A stretch of 64,000 nucleotides of DNA, from contig NZ_KB903248.1 of assembly GCF_000379625.1 (NCBI RefSeq), forward strand, positions 1 through 64,000. Direction: 5' to 3'. A program made the translations under genes and the position numbers. Each line of letters starts with the position of its first letter. Within the stretch, counting starts at the first letter, position 1. The notes below the pieces were generated by a model, which was not told the origin of the DNA, did not search any database, and saw only the letters and a list, made by a program, of their open reading frames with translations. This DNA is from Actinomycetospora chiangmaiensis DSM 45062. GTDB lineage: Bacteria; Actinomycetota; Actinomycetes; Mycobacteriales; Pseudonocardiaceae. Below, one piece after another: positions 52,602 to 60,193 of the stretch.

Positions 52602-54257
52602 TCAGGGCGTCTCGACGAGCGTCTGGACCATCGGCGCGATGTGCGCCTGCTGGACCTCGGTGATGTCCGCCGACGGCGTCGCGTCGCCACGGATCGCGGC
52701 GTGCGGCACCACCACCCAGCACGCGCAGCCCCAGATGCACTCGCCGGCCATGCCGTCGAAGCGGATCGACTGCTCGGAGAGGATCACCCCGAGGTCGAGC
52801 AGCCACGAGTGCATCATCAGCTTCGTGTCCCAGTCCTCGATCTGGTCGTAGGCGTCCCGGGCCTCGTAGAAGGCCGTGAGGTCCGTCTTCGCCACGCCGG
52901 GGATGATGATGTTGGAGTAGACGGTGAGCTCGTCGAAGAACTCGCCGTTGCTCGTGACGAGGGTGCCGTCGTCCCCGTCGAGGAGGTACTCACCGAGCAC
53001 CGACTCGAGCTTCTTCTGCAGCGTGTCGTTCCACATCTCGCGCGGACCGACCGTGTTGCACTCGATGTAGTCGGTCTTGAAGCCCTCCTTCAGCCCGGAG
53101 AACTTCGGGATGTAGTCGATCCACTTGGTGACGACCTCGCGCCACCGGCTCCGCGGCTGGCCGGGCAGCACCTCGACGCCGGGGTGGGTGTACTTCGCGA
53201 CGTCGTAGATCGTCCACGTGCGGTCGCCGGAGATGTTGCGCTCGTGCGGGGCGCCCGTGAAGCCCGCGGGACGCAGCATCTTGAACAGCAGCCGGCCGTA
53301 GTCCTGCACGACGAACCGGGTGAACGAGTCGTCGACGAACTTGCGGGTGACGCCCTTGCGCAGCCCGTCGCGGATCGCCGGGGTGCCGGTCTTGGTGTAG
53401 GAGCCCAGGCGCTGCCACGCGTGCTCCTGGGGCAGGGCGAGGAACCCGCCGGTGAAGGGGTTCTTGTAGAGGTCGCCCCAGACCGCCATGACGCCCTGGT
53501 TCTTCTCGTCGTCGAGCATGCAGTCGATCTCGTTGATGACGGGGTAGAGCGCGGCCTTGCCGCCCGCGTGCTCCTCGTCGCCCGAGAACGGCATGACCCC
53601 GACGCCGATCACCGGGATGCGCCGGCCGAGCTTGACGTTCGACAGGTGACGCACCATGTCGACGACCATGCCCGAGCCGGTGCCGCCGGCCAGCGAGAAG
53701 AAGACCAGCACCATCGAGGGGAGCTTGGTCTTGTTGATGGAGTCGACGAAGAGGTCGAGCTCCTTCTCCAGGGTCTTGTCGCCGCCGTAGTAGTAGTGGC
53801 CGTAGATGGCCTTCGCGATCGCGCGCGGGCAGGTCTCCCCCGGCTTCGGCATCTCCATGTCGGCCGGCAGCCACGGCTCGTAGTTCGGGTTCCAGTAGTA
53901 CCGCGGGTACTCCATCTTCAGGTACTCGCGCCAGCGGTTGAGGCTGGTCCGGAGCTCCTCGGAGCTGGGCGTCTCGAGGGCCACCGTCCGCACCTGGTGA
54001 CGGTCGGTCGGGATCTCGCGCTCCTGCAGGCGCTGGGTGAACCCGCCCGCGTACTCCTTGAGCTCGTGCATGTCCTGCTCGCCGATGTCGACGGCGAGGC
54101 CGGTGAAGCGGGCGCGCGGGTCGTCGAGCTGGTCCTCGATCTCGCCGGTACGCAGCAGCGCCTCGACCATGTAGGCGCCGGTCTTGCCGATCCCCAGGGC
54201 GTGGATGCAGTGCGGGGACTGGCTGCCGGTCGCGGAGTGGTAGAGCGACATTCCCAT
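52602..54257 (-). CDS. Tubulin/FtsZ-like GTPase-fold protein 1
   Basis: A 551-residue protein of the bacterial tubulin-like superfamily. It has a glycine-rich loop LGIGKTGAYMVEALL (21-35) and the tubulin signature FFSLAGGTGSGMVVD (186-200), matching GGTGSG of tubulin and FtsZ. Conserved blocks shared with the second copy include EYPRYYWNPNYEPWLPAD, GVMAVWGDLYKNPFTGGF and a C-terminal DGMAGECIWGCACW with cysteines at ~507, 511 and 513. The C terminus is far from FtsZ, so this is not cell-division FtsZ. ATG 54257 has AGGAAGG upstream. It may polymerise or scaffold the amidase; that is inference. Confidence 0.8.
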   Translation of the reverse strand: MGMSLYHSATGSQSPHCIHALGIGKTGAYMVEALLRTGEIEDQLDDPRARFTGLAVDIGEQDMHELKEYAGGFTQRLQEREIPTDRHQVRTVALETPSSEELRTSLNRWREYLKMEYPRYYWNPNYEPWLPADMEMPKPGETCPRAIAKAIYGHYYYGGDKTLEKELDLFVDSINKTKLPSMVLVFFSLAGGTGSGMVVDMVRHLSNVKLGRRIPVIGVGVMPFSGDEEHAGGKAALYPVINEIDCMLDDEKNQGVMAVWGDLYKNPFTGGFLALPQEHAWQRLGSYTKTGTPAIRDGLRKGVTRKFVDDSFTRFVVQDYGRLLFKMLRPAGFTGAPHERNISGDRTWTIYDVAKYTHPGVEVLPGQPRSRWREVVTKWIDYIPKFSGLKEGFKTDYIECNTVGPREMWNDTLQKKLESVLGEYLLDGDDGTLVTSNGEFFDELTVYSNIIIPGVAKTDLTAFYEARDAYDQIEDWDTKLMMHSWLLDLGVILSEQSIRFDGMAGECIWGCACWVVVPHAAIRGDATPSADITEVQQAHIAPMVQTLVETP

Positions 54258-54276
54258 GGTGGAACCTTCCTGTTGC

Positions 54277-54296
54277 GGGCGCGCGGCAGCGCGCCC
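54277..54296 (-). promoter_or_regulatory. Hairpin just upstream of tubulin-like gene 1
   Basis: Perfect GGGCGCGC-GGCA-GCGCGCCC stem ending about 5 nt before the Shine-Dalgarno AGGAAGG. It could tune translation or stabilise the processed 5' end of this message. Confidence 0.5.
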
Positions 54297-54357
54297 GGTG
54301 CCGCCGGGGCGGTGGGCCCGGAGGGGCCCGGGTGGGCCTGCGGGTGGAGGGCGTGAC

Positions 54358-54380
54358 GGGGCCCGCTCGGACCGGGCCCC
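54358..54380 (-). terminator. Hairpin after small protein B
   Basis: GGGGCCCG/CGGGCCCC with a 7-nt loop, 30 nt past the stop of the gene at 54411. It may partly terminate transcription between the tubulin-like 2/small protein B pair and tubulin-like 1. No U-tract. Confidence 0.5.
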
Positions 54381-54410
54381 GCCACGCGGGAGGTCGACCG
54401 ACGCGGCCCG

Positions 54411-54710
54411 TCAGTCGACGTAGCCGAGGTCCTTGAGGACCGTCGCGGCCGTCGTCGGCCGTTCGTCGGCGATGAAGGTGCGGTAGTGGTCGATCACCGA
54501 GGCGTAGTCGCGGGTCATGCGGCCCTCGTCGAGCAGCGCCATCGCCTTCTCGAGGTAGGCCCGGGTGAGCTTGTCCGACCAGAGGCGGTGGGACACGTAG
54601 ATGTACTCGTCGTCGGCGCCGGTGACCTGCAGGGTGCGGGCCCCGGGCATCGAGGGCAGCTGCGCCCCGCCGCTGTAGCGGGCGACGATCTCCGACCAGG
54701 GGACGGCCAT
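54411..54710 (-). CDS. Small protein family member B (99 aa)
   Basis: A homologue of the genes at 51658 and 59276: MAVPWSEIVARYSGGAQLPS, YIYVSHRLWSDKLTRAYLEK, LLDEGRMTRDYAS and a final VLKDLGYVD. ATG 54710 lies 8 nt after the tubulin-like 2 stop. Acidic and soluble. The family core is RLWxD-x3-RA-xL-x2-A-x-AL and a C-terminal VL.DLGY; no known domain matches. Confidence 0.72.
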   Translation of the reverse strand: MAVPWSEIVARYSGGAQLPSMPGARTLQVTGADDEYIYVSHRLWSDKLTRAYLEKAMALLDEGRMTRDYASVIDHYRTFIADERPTTAATVLKDLGYVD

Positions 54711-54717
54711 GACGCGC

Positions 54718-56295
54718 TCAGCCGGTGACGAACGGGGCGATGGGCTCCGGCTCGGCGAGCGAGTCGACGACCGCGTCCGCGGCCGGCGACGCCGCCTCCC
54801 CGCGGATCGCGGCGTGCGGGACGACCACCCAGCAGGCACAGCCCCAGATGCACTCGCCGCCCATGCCGTCGAACCGGATCGAGGGCTCGCAGAGCATGAC
54901 GCCGAGGTCGAGCAGCCACGAGTGGATGAGCAGCTTGTCGTCCCACTCGAGGGTGTCGTAGTAGTCCCGGGCCGGGACGAAGGCCGCGAGGTCCAGCTTG
55001 CTCGCCCGGGGGATGACGACGCTGACGAGGTCGTCGGCGCCCGGGAGCCCGAGGACGACCGGGTCGACCCGTCCCGTGGCCGCCCCCGACACGGCCGCGG
55101 ACACCGAGTCGGCCGCCGACGGGTCGAGGTCGCCGGTGAACACCCGGGCCTCCAGGTACTCCGTCGAGAAGCCCTTCACCAGCCCGGAGGTGCCCAGCGA
55201 GTCGACGTCGGCGAGCTTGCGCACCGCGAGCATGTTGATCCAGCGGTCGCCCTGCTCGCCGCGGATCGCGGGGTGCCAGGCGTCGGCGGGGACCGCGAGC
55301 CAGTTCAGCGCCTTGAGCGTCTCGTAGAGGTGCACGCTCGCGTCGCGGGTGAGGAACGAGCCGATCCCCGCGTCGACGTAGGCGTGGGTGGCGGCGAGGT
55401 CGTTCGTCATCGCCTGCACGTCGTTCTGGTCGACCATGAAGAAGCCGCCGGTGAAGGGGTTCTTGTAGAGGTCACCCCAGACCGCCATGACGCCCTTGTT
55501 CTTCTCGGTGTCGATCATGCAGTCGAGCTCGTTGATCACCGGGAACAGCGAGCCGTCGGCGTACTCGGCCGGGTCGGCGGCGTTGGGCAGGATGCCGAGG
55601 CCCACCACCCAGGGCCGGCGGCCCAGCTTGATCGACGACAGGTGGCGGGCGATCTCCACGACGATGCCGCTGCCGACGCCTCCGGCCATCGAGAAGGCGA
55701 CCACCACGAGGGGGGTGGCCTCACTTGCCATGACGCTGGCGGCGAAGTCGTCGAGCGCGCCCGCGATCTCCCGGCCCTGGTAGTACTCGGCGCCGTAGAT
55801 CGCCTTCGCGACGGCGCGGGAGTAGTGGCCGTCGGAGGGGGCGATCTCGACGTCGGCCGGGAGCCACGGCTCGTAGTTCGGGTTCCAGTAGTACCGCGGG
55901 TACTCCATCTTCAGGAACTCGCGGTAGCGGTTGAGCGCGTAGGAGAGGTCGGCGTGCGTCGGGACCGGCAGCGCGACCGTCGCCACGTGGGACTGCTCGG
56001 CGGGGAGCGCGGCGGCCGCGTCGCGCACCTGGGCGAGGTCCTCGTCGCCGATGTCCACCGCGAGCGCGGAGAAGCGCGTGCCCGGCTCGGAGAGGAAGCC
56101 CTCGGGCTGGTTGCGCATGATCGAGGTGATGAGGTCCGCCCCGGTGGCGCCCAGCCCGAGCACGTGGAGGGAGAACGGCCCCTCGTGGTCGCCGGCGCGG
56201 TGCACCCCCTCGGAGCGCAGCGCCTCGATGCGCGCCATCGCGGTGTCGCCGTGGTCGTGCTCGTGGTCGTGCTCGTGGTCGTGCTCGGCGGCCAT
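54718..56295 (-). CDS. Tubulin/FtsZ-like protein 2 with His-rich N terminus
   Basis: A 525-residue paralog of tubulin-like 1. It has a glycine loop HVLGLGATGADLI (44-56), signature FSMAGGVGSGIVVE (201-214) where the usual GGTGSG threonine is Val, shared blocks EYPRYYWNPNYEPWLPAD and GVMAVWGDLYKNPFTGGF, and the same C-terminal GECIWGCACW cysteine cluster. Residues 4-17 are an Asp/Glu/His repeat (EHDHEHDHEHDHGD), a probable metal-binding tail. Loss of the signature threonine may weaken GTP hydrolysis, so the two copies may form an active/inactive pair. It is the first gene after amiE, across 127 bp. Confidence 0.8.
   Translation of the reverse strand: MAAEHDHEHDHEHDHGDTAMARIEALRSEGVHRAGDHEGPFSLHVLGLGATGADLITSIMRNQPEGFLSEPGTRFSALAVDIGDEDLAQVRDAAAALPAEQSHVATVALPVPTHADLSYALNRYREFLKMEYPRYYWNPNYEPWLPADVEIAPSDGHYSRAVAKAIYGAEYYQGREIAGALDDFAASVMASEATPLVVVAFSMAGGVGSGIVVEIARHLSSIKLGRRPWVVGLGILPNAADPAEYADGSLFPVINELDCMIDTEKNKGVMAVWGDLYKNPFTGGFFMVDQNDVQAMTNDLAATHAYVDAGIGSFLTRDASVHLYETLKALNWLAVPADAWHPAIRGEQGDRWINMLAVRKLADVDSLGTSGLVKGFSTEYLEARVFTGDLDPSAADSVSAAVSGAATGRVDPVVLGLPGADDLVSVVIPRASKLDLAAFVPARDYYDTLEWDDKLLIHSWLLDLGVMLCEPSIRFDGMGGECIWGCACWVVVPHAAIRGEAASPAADAVVDSLAEPEPIAPFVTG
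56251..56286 (-). repeat. 12-bp tandem repeat encoding the His-rich tail
   Basis: Three perfect tandem copies of GTGGTCGTGCTC (plus strand) encode the repeated Glu-His-Asp-His unit at the start of tubulin-like protein 2. Copy number could vary by slippage and change the number of histidines. Confidence 0.9.
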
Positions 56296-56365
56296 GGCCG
56301 GGTCCTCCTGGATGCGGATGCGCTACGGGACGGGGACGGCGGGGCACGCGGGCGCGCGCCGTCCG

Positions 56366-56400
56366 CGGACCGGCCGCGGCGTCGTCGCCGCCCGGGTCCG
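56366..56400 (-). terminator. Stem-loop between amiE and tubulin-like gene 2
   Basis: Outer arms CGGACC/GGTCCG and inner arms GCGGCG-TCGT-CGCCGC make an interrupted 12-bp stem 22 nt past the amiE stop. It may be a partial terminator that lowers expression of the tubulin-like genes relative to amiE, or an mRNA-processing stem. Confidence 0.5.
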
Positions 56401-56422
56401 CCGGTGTGCCTGCTGCAGGGGG

Positions 56423-57448
56423 TCAGGCCCCGTTCGGGATGCCCTCGACCGGGGCCTCGGGGGTCCCGATGTACTCGCGGGTCATCTCCTCGACCTGCTT
56501 CTGGGCGAGGGCCGGATCGGTGACCCAGGTCTTGTAGAAGTCGAACGGGCATTCCGCGACGCCCTTGTCGCCGTCGCCGGACTGGATCACCCCGGTGTAG
56601 CCACGGTGCAGGAGCTTGAAGAGGTGGTTCTGCGACTGCCAGTTCTTCCGCGCGTCACGGATGAGCGAGATCGACAGTTCCGCGTACTGCACGCCCATCT
56701 CCTCGGTGCCGCACTCGCCGAGGGTGCGGCCGTCGAACCCGACCACCGCGGAGTGCCCGAAGTAGGAGTAGACGCCGTCGAATCCGGTGGCGTTGGCGAC
56801 GGCGACGTAGACGTTGTTCGCCCACGCCATCGACTTCGCCATCATGATCTGCTGTTCCTTCGCGGGGTACATGTATCCCTGCGGCCGGACGACGAGCTCG
56901 GCGCCCTTCATGGAGCAGTCGCGCCAGATTTCGGGATAGTTGCCGTCGTCGCAGATGATCAGTGCCAGCTTCAGGCCCTTGGGCCCGTCCACGACGGTGG
57001 TGTGCTCCCCCGGGTACCAGCCCTCGATCGGCACCCAGGGCAGGATCTTCCGGTACTTGTTGACGATCTCGCCCTCGGCGTTGATCAGCACCAACGAGTT
57101 GTACGGGTTCTTGTGCGGGTGATCCTCGTGGCGCTCCCCGGTGAGGGAGAAGACGCCCCAGACCCCGGCCGTGCGGCACGCCTCGGCGAAGATCTCGGTC
57201 TCGAAGCCCGGGCACGAGGCGGCGTTGTCGAACATCTCCTGCCGGTCGTACATGATCCCGTGCGTCGAGTACTCGGGGAAGATGATCAGGTCCATGCCGG
57301 GGAATCCCTGCTTGATCCCGACGACCATGTCCGCGATCTTCTCGCAGTTCGCGCGGATTCCCTCCCGATCGTGCAGGCGCGGCATCGTGTAGTTCACGAC
57401 CGCGACGCCGACGCCGTCGTGGCTGCTCGAGATGTCTCCGTGCCGCAT
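56423..57448 (-). CDS. amiE: Aliphatic amidase
   Basis: Hydrolyses short aliphatic amides such as acetamide to the acid and ammonia in the cytoplasm. The 341-residue protein aligns without gaps through the active site with Pseudomonas AmiE: Glu59 in FPEYS, Lys134 in YRKILPW and Cys166 in [12 protein letters not shown]. It also keeps MRHGDISSS at the start and [14 protein letters not shown] near the end. ATG 57448 is that conserved start. The gene heads the run to the tubulin-like genes, next to a MarR gene and near an AmiC-like gene; amiR and the amide channel gene amiS are missing from the window. Confidence 0.96.
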   Translation of the reverse strand: MRHGDISSSHDGVGVAVVNYTMPRLHDREGIRANCEKIADMVVGIKQGFPGMDLIIFPEYSTHGIMYDRQEMFDNAASCPGFETEIFAEACRTAGVWGVFSLTGERHEDHPHKNPYNSLVLINAEGEIVNKYRKILPWVPIEGWYPGEHTTVVDGPKGLKLALIICDDGNYPEIWRDCSMKGAELVVRPQGYMYPAKEQQIMMAKSMAWANNVYVAVANATGFDGVYSYFGHSAVVGFDGRTLGECGTEEMGVQYAELSISLIRDARKNWQSQNHLFKLLHRGYTGVIQSGDGDKGVAECPFDFYKTWVTDPALAQKQVEEMTREYIGTPEAPVEGIPNGA

Positions 57449-57545
57449 GCCCGTTCCACCCGTCGTCCGTGGGGAATCCACCCGCTGGTGGAACCGACCG
57501 TACGAGCCGGGGCAGCAATCACAATATTTCCGAAGTAGAAGTAAC
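57449..57545 (-). promoter_or_regulatory. amiE promoter and structured leader
   Basis: On the minus strand a less G+C-rich stretch (CGGAAATATTGTGATTGC) has a plausible -10 TATTGT. GAAGTAGAAGTA (57532-57543, plus strand) repeats the half-site of the palindrome at 59681. Near the start codon GTTCCACC (57487-57494) can pair with GGTGGAAC (57453-57460), which covers the ribosome-binding region GGTGGAACGGGC. Alternatively CCACC can pair with the nearer GGTGG (57478-57491), freeing it. Confidence 0.5.
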
Positions 57546-57582
57546 TCAGGCGAAACCTGATGTCAGGGGATCGACCCGTAGA

Positions 57583-58065
57583 TCAGGAGGTGGGAGTCCG
57601 GTCCTCGCCGCCGATCGCGCTCTCGAGGCGCATCAACAGCCCGAAGAGGTCGATCCGGTCGGTGGTGCCCAGGTCCGACAGGACGGTGCCGAACGCCGCG
57701 TCGAGGTCGGCCGCGGCCGTCGCGACCAGCCGGTGGCCCGCCGGGGAGACGTGCACGAGGACGCGACGGCGGTCCCAGTCGTCGCTGCGGCGGAAGGCGA
57801 ACCCCTCGGCGATCAGCTTGTCGACCATGCGGGTCGCGGTCGGTGCGGGCACCGCCGCGCGCGCCGCGATCTCGCCCATGCTGTGGCCCGGGGCGTCGAG
57901 CCCGTCCTCGCCGACGCCCTCGTCGAGCAGCATCAGCGTCCGCCACTGCTCCCGGCTCAGGCTCGAGGAGGCGGTGATGCGGGCGAGGCAGGCGTTGACG
58001 GTGCGGTCGGCGAGGTCGAGGAGGTCCACCACCCGCTGGCCGGTGGTCCGTGGCCGACCGCCCAT
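57583..58065 (-). CDS. MarR-family transcriptional regulator
   Basis: A 160-residue one-component regulator. The winged helix is about residues 35-115: SLSREQWRTLMLLDEG, SMGEIAARAAVPAPTATRMV, DKLIAEGFAFRRSDDWDRRR and VLVHVSPAGHRLV. Between it and the divergent AmiC-like gene lie ~105 bp for promoters; it lies upstream of amiE on the same strand, 134 nt from its start. It is the best candidate for the factor binding ACTACTTCC-N5-GGAAGTAGT at 59681. Confidence 0.9.
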   Translation of the reverse strand: MGGRPRTTGQRVVDLLDLADRTVNACLARITASSSLSREQWRTLMLLDEGVGEDGLDAPGHSMGEIAARAAVPAPTATRMVDKLIAEGFAFRRSDDWDRRRVLVHVSPAGHRLVATAAADLDAAFGTVLSDLGTTDRIDLFGLLMRLESAIGGEDRTPTS

Positions 58066-58170
58066 CCTGGCCTCCCGGGTTTGACCTGCTCGAAACGATA
58101 CAAGGATCCCGGAAAGCGGCCCGTCGGCGCCATACTGCGAGCGACCTCGAATCGCCCGGGGGTGCTCACC

Positions 58171-59289
58171 GTGGCCGATCTCCCGTCCCTGCCGCCGACG
58201 ATCCCGGCTCCGCGGCGCGCCGACGACGAGGTCCGCGTCGCCCTCGTGACGCCCGCGCAGGGTCCCGCGGGCATGTTCGGCCTCTCCTGCCGGATGTGCG
58301 CGGAACTCGCCGCCGCCGAGGTGAACGCCGCGGGCGGACTCCTGGGCCGGCCGTTGACGCTGCACCACGTCGACGGCGGCGCGCCGCCCGGCGCCGTGGC
58401 CGAGCAGGTCGCCGCCCTGGTGCGCGCGGGCGAGGTCGACGCGGTGGTGGGCTGGCACATCTCGGCGGTCCGACGCCGCCTGGCCCCGCGCGTCGCCGGT
58501 CAGATCCCGTACGTCTACACCGCGCTCTACGAGGGCGGGGAGCGCACGCCCGGCGTGTTCGTCACCGGCGAGACCCCGGCGAACCAGCTGGCGCCGGCCC
58601 TGGACTGGATGCGCTCCGAGCTCGGGGTCCGCCGGTGGGTCGTCGTCGGGAACGACTACGTCTGGCCCCGGGCCTCGGCCGCGGTCGCGGCCCGCTGGGC
58701 CCGGAGCCACGACCGCCCGCTCGCGGACCAGATCTTCGTACCCCTCGGCACGCGCGACTTCGCCCCGGTGCTGCGCCGCGTCGAACTCAGCGGCGCCGAC
58801 GGCGTGCTGATGCTGCTCGTCGGGGAGGACGCGGTGCACTTCAACCGGGCCTTCGCCGACGCCGGCCACCACCACCGGCGGACCCGCCTGTCCACGCTGA
58901 TGGACGAGACGATGCTGCTCGCCTCCGGCGCCCGCGCCACGCAGTGGCTCTACTCCGCGGCCGGGTACTTCGAGGACCTCGCGACCAGCGACGCCCTCGA
59001 GTTCACCTCGCGCTTCGGCGACCGGTTCGGGATGCGCGCACCGGTGCCCTCGAGCCCGGGCGAGTCCTGCTACGAGGGCATGAACCTCTACGCCGCCCTG
59101 GTCCGCCGCGCGGGCTCCGTGCGTCGCGAGGACCTGCTGGCGGTGAGCGAGGCGGTCCACTTCGGCGGGCCGCGGGGCGACGTCGTCGTGCGGGGCGCCC
59201 ACGCCGTGCAGGACGTCTACGTCGCGGAGGCGCAGGGCGTGCACTTCGACGTGCTCGACCGGCTCTCCAGCGGGGTCAGGGAGAACTGA
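58171..59289 (+). CDS. AmiC-like amide-binding / ABC substrate-binding fold protein
   Basis: A 372-residue periplasmic-binding-protein fold of the Leu/Ile/Val and AmiC type: VRVALVTPAQGPAGMFGLSC at the start, NAAGGLLGRPLTLHHVDGG, VVGWHISAVRRRLAPRV, PYVYTALYEGGERTPGVFVT and GMNLYAALVRRAG. No signal peptide or lipobox is present, as in Pseudomonas AmiC, a cytoplasmic amide sensor. No ABC transporter genes are nearby. GTG 58171 is used; GTG 58162 is possible. Pseudomonas AmiC works through AmiR, which is absent here, so its partner must differ. Confidence 0.82.
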   Translation: MADLPSLPPTIPAPRRADDEVRVALVTPAQGPAGMFGLSCRMCAELAAAEVNAAGGLLGRPLTLHHVDGGAPPGAVAEQVAALVRAGEVDAVVGWHISAVRRRLAPRVAGQIPYVYTALYEGGERTPGVFVTGETPANQLAPALDWMRSELGVRRWVVVGNDYVWPRASAAVAARWARSHDRPLADQIFVPLGTRDFAPVLRRVELSGADGVLMLLVGEDAVHFNRAFADAGHHHRRTRLSTLMDETMLLASGARATQWLYSAAGYFEDLATSDALEFTSRFGDRFGMRAPVPSSPGESCYEGMNLYAALVRRAGSVRREDLLAVSEAVHFGGPRGDVVVRGAHAVQDVYVAEAQGVHFDVLDRLSSGVREN

Positions 59290-59629
59290 GGTAACCGAGG
59301 TCGGTGAGGACCACCGCCGTCAGGTTCGGCACCCGCGTGCACCCCGTCTCGACCCGCGGTCCGGAGGCGTAGTACCGGCGCAGCCCCTCGGCGAAGGCGA
59401 TCGGCGTCGCGGCGAGCCGACCGTCGCGGAGCAGGGCGAGCGCGTCGTCGAGCTCCGCGCGGGAGACGCAGTCGCGCCACAGCCGCTGGGACAGACAGAT
59501 CCGGTCCTCGTCGACCTCCTCCACCTGCACGCGGGAGGACCCCTGCAGGGACGCCAGCGACGGCCGACCGGCGTAGCGCGCACGGACCTGCTCCCAGTCG
59601 AGCCGACCGTTCCCGTCCTGCGTCGTCAT
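59276..59629 (-). CDS. Small protein family member C (117 aa)
   Basis: The most divergent of the three small paralogs: LDWEQVRARYAGRPSLASLQ, ICLSQRLWRDCVSRAELDDA, LALLRDGRLAATP and a C-terminal VVLTDLGYLSSP. It keeps the RLWxD, RAxL and LTDLGY positions and has a ~15-residue insert before the end. The start is probably ATG 59629; ATG 59638 is possible. It is convergent with the AmiC-like gene (14-bp overlap) and divergent from the globin across the palindrome at 59681. Confidence 0.7.
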   Translation of the reverse strand: MTTQDGNGRLDWEQVRARYAGRPSLASLQGSSRVQVEEVDEDRICLSQRLWRDCVSRAELDDALALLRDGRLAATPIAFAEGLRRYYASGPRVETGCTRVPNLTAVVLTDLGYLSSP

Positions 59630-59680
59630 GCTCCCCATGCAACGGGAGCCGGGCCGCGGCCGTCGTGACGATCGCGTAAA

Positions 59681-59703
59681 ACTACTTCCAGATCGGAAGT
59701 AGT
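59681..59703. promoter_or_regulatory. Perfect palindromic operator (probable MarR site)
   Basis: ACTACTTCC-AGATC-GGAAGTAGT: 9-bp perfect arms, 5-bp spacer, in the divergent gap between small protein C and the globin. The GAAGTAG half-site recurs in tandem upstream of amiE (57532-57543). This ties the amidase, the small protein and the globin to one regulator, most simply the local MarR. Confidence 0.72.
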
Positions 59704-59774
59704 GCTCTGGCGCGACGGTCGCCGAGCTGGGCAGGCTCGGGTCGACCACCACTCTCGTGCTCGGGGGAGACGAC

Positions 59775-60191
59775 ATGACCGACAGCCTCTACACCCGTCT
59801 CGGCGGGACCTACGCGATCGCGGGCGCGGTCGACGTCCTGGTCGACCGCCTGTTCGAGAACGCCGGCGTCATCGCGAACCCGGGTGTCGCCGAGCACCAC
59901 GTCGCGGCCAACGGCCCGGGCTACAAGTTCCTCGTCACGGCGTGGTCGATCGAGGCCGCCGGCGGACCGAAGTGCTACCCGGGCCTGGACATGATCGCCG
60001 CCCACACCTCGCTGCACATCACCGACGAGCAGTTCAACGCCGTGTCCTTCGAGATCGAGGCCACCCTGCGCTTCCTGGGCGTCCCCGAGGCGGAGACGAA
60101 GGAGTTCATGGAGATCATCGAGCACTACCGCCCCGAGGTCGTCGCGCAGCAGAAGGTCGAGCAGGCCGGCACGCTGGAACCTGCGGCCTGA
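59775..60191 (+). CDS. Group I truncated haemoglobin-like protein
   Basis: A 138-residue globin: DSLYTRLGGTYAIAGAVDVL at the start, AGGPKCYPGLDMIAAHTSLH with the likely proximal histidine in AAHTSLHI, and DEQFNAVSFEIEATLRFLGV. Group I members bind O2 or detoxify NO. The YKFLVTAWSIEAAGG region replaces the more usual KHQxxFL block, so it is a divergent member. ATG 59775 has GGGGGAGA upstream. Its promoter holds the palindrome at 59681. Confidence 0.85.
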   Translation: MTDSLYTRLGGTYAIAGAVDVLVDRLFENAGVIANPGVAEHHVAANGPGYKFLVTAWSIEAAGGPKCYPGLDMIAAHTSLHITDEQFNAVSFEIEATLRFLGVPEAETKEFMEIIEHYRPEVVAQQKVEQAGTLEPAA

Positions 60192-60193
60192 GG

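Noticed and set aside
57583-58065. AmiR-type antiterminator next to amiE
   Set aside because: The neighbouring regulator is clearly MarR-type winged helix with no ANTAR domain.
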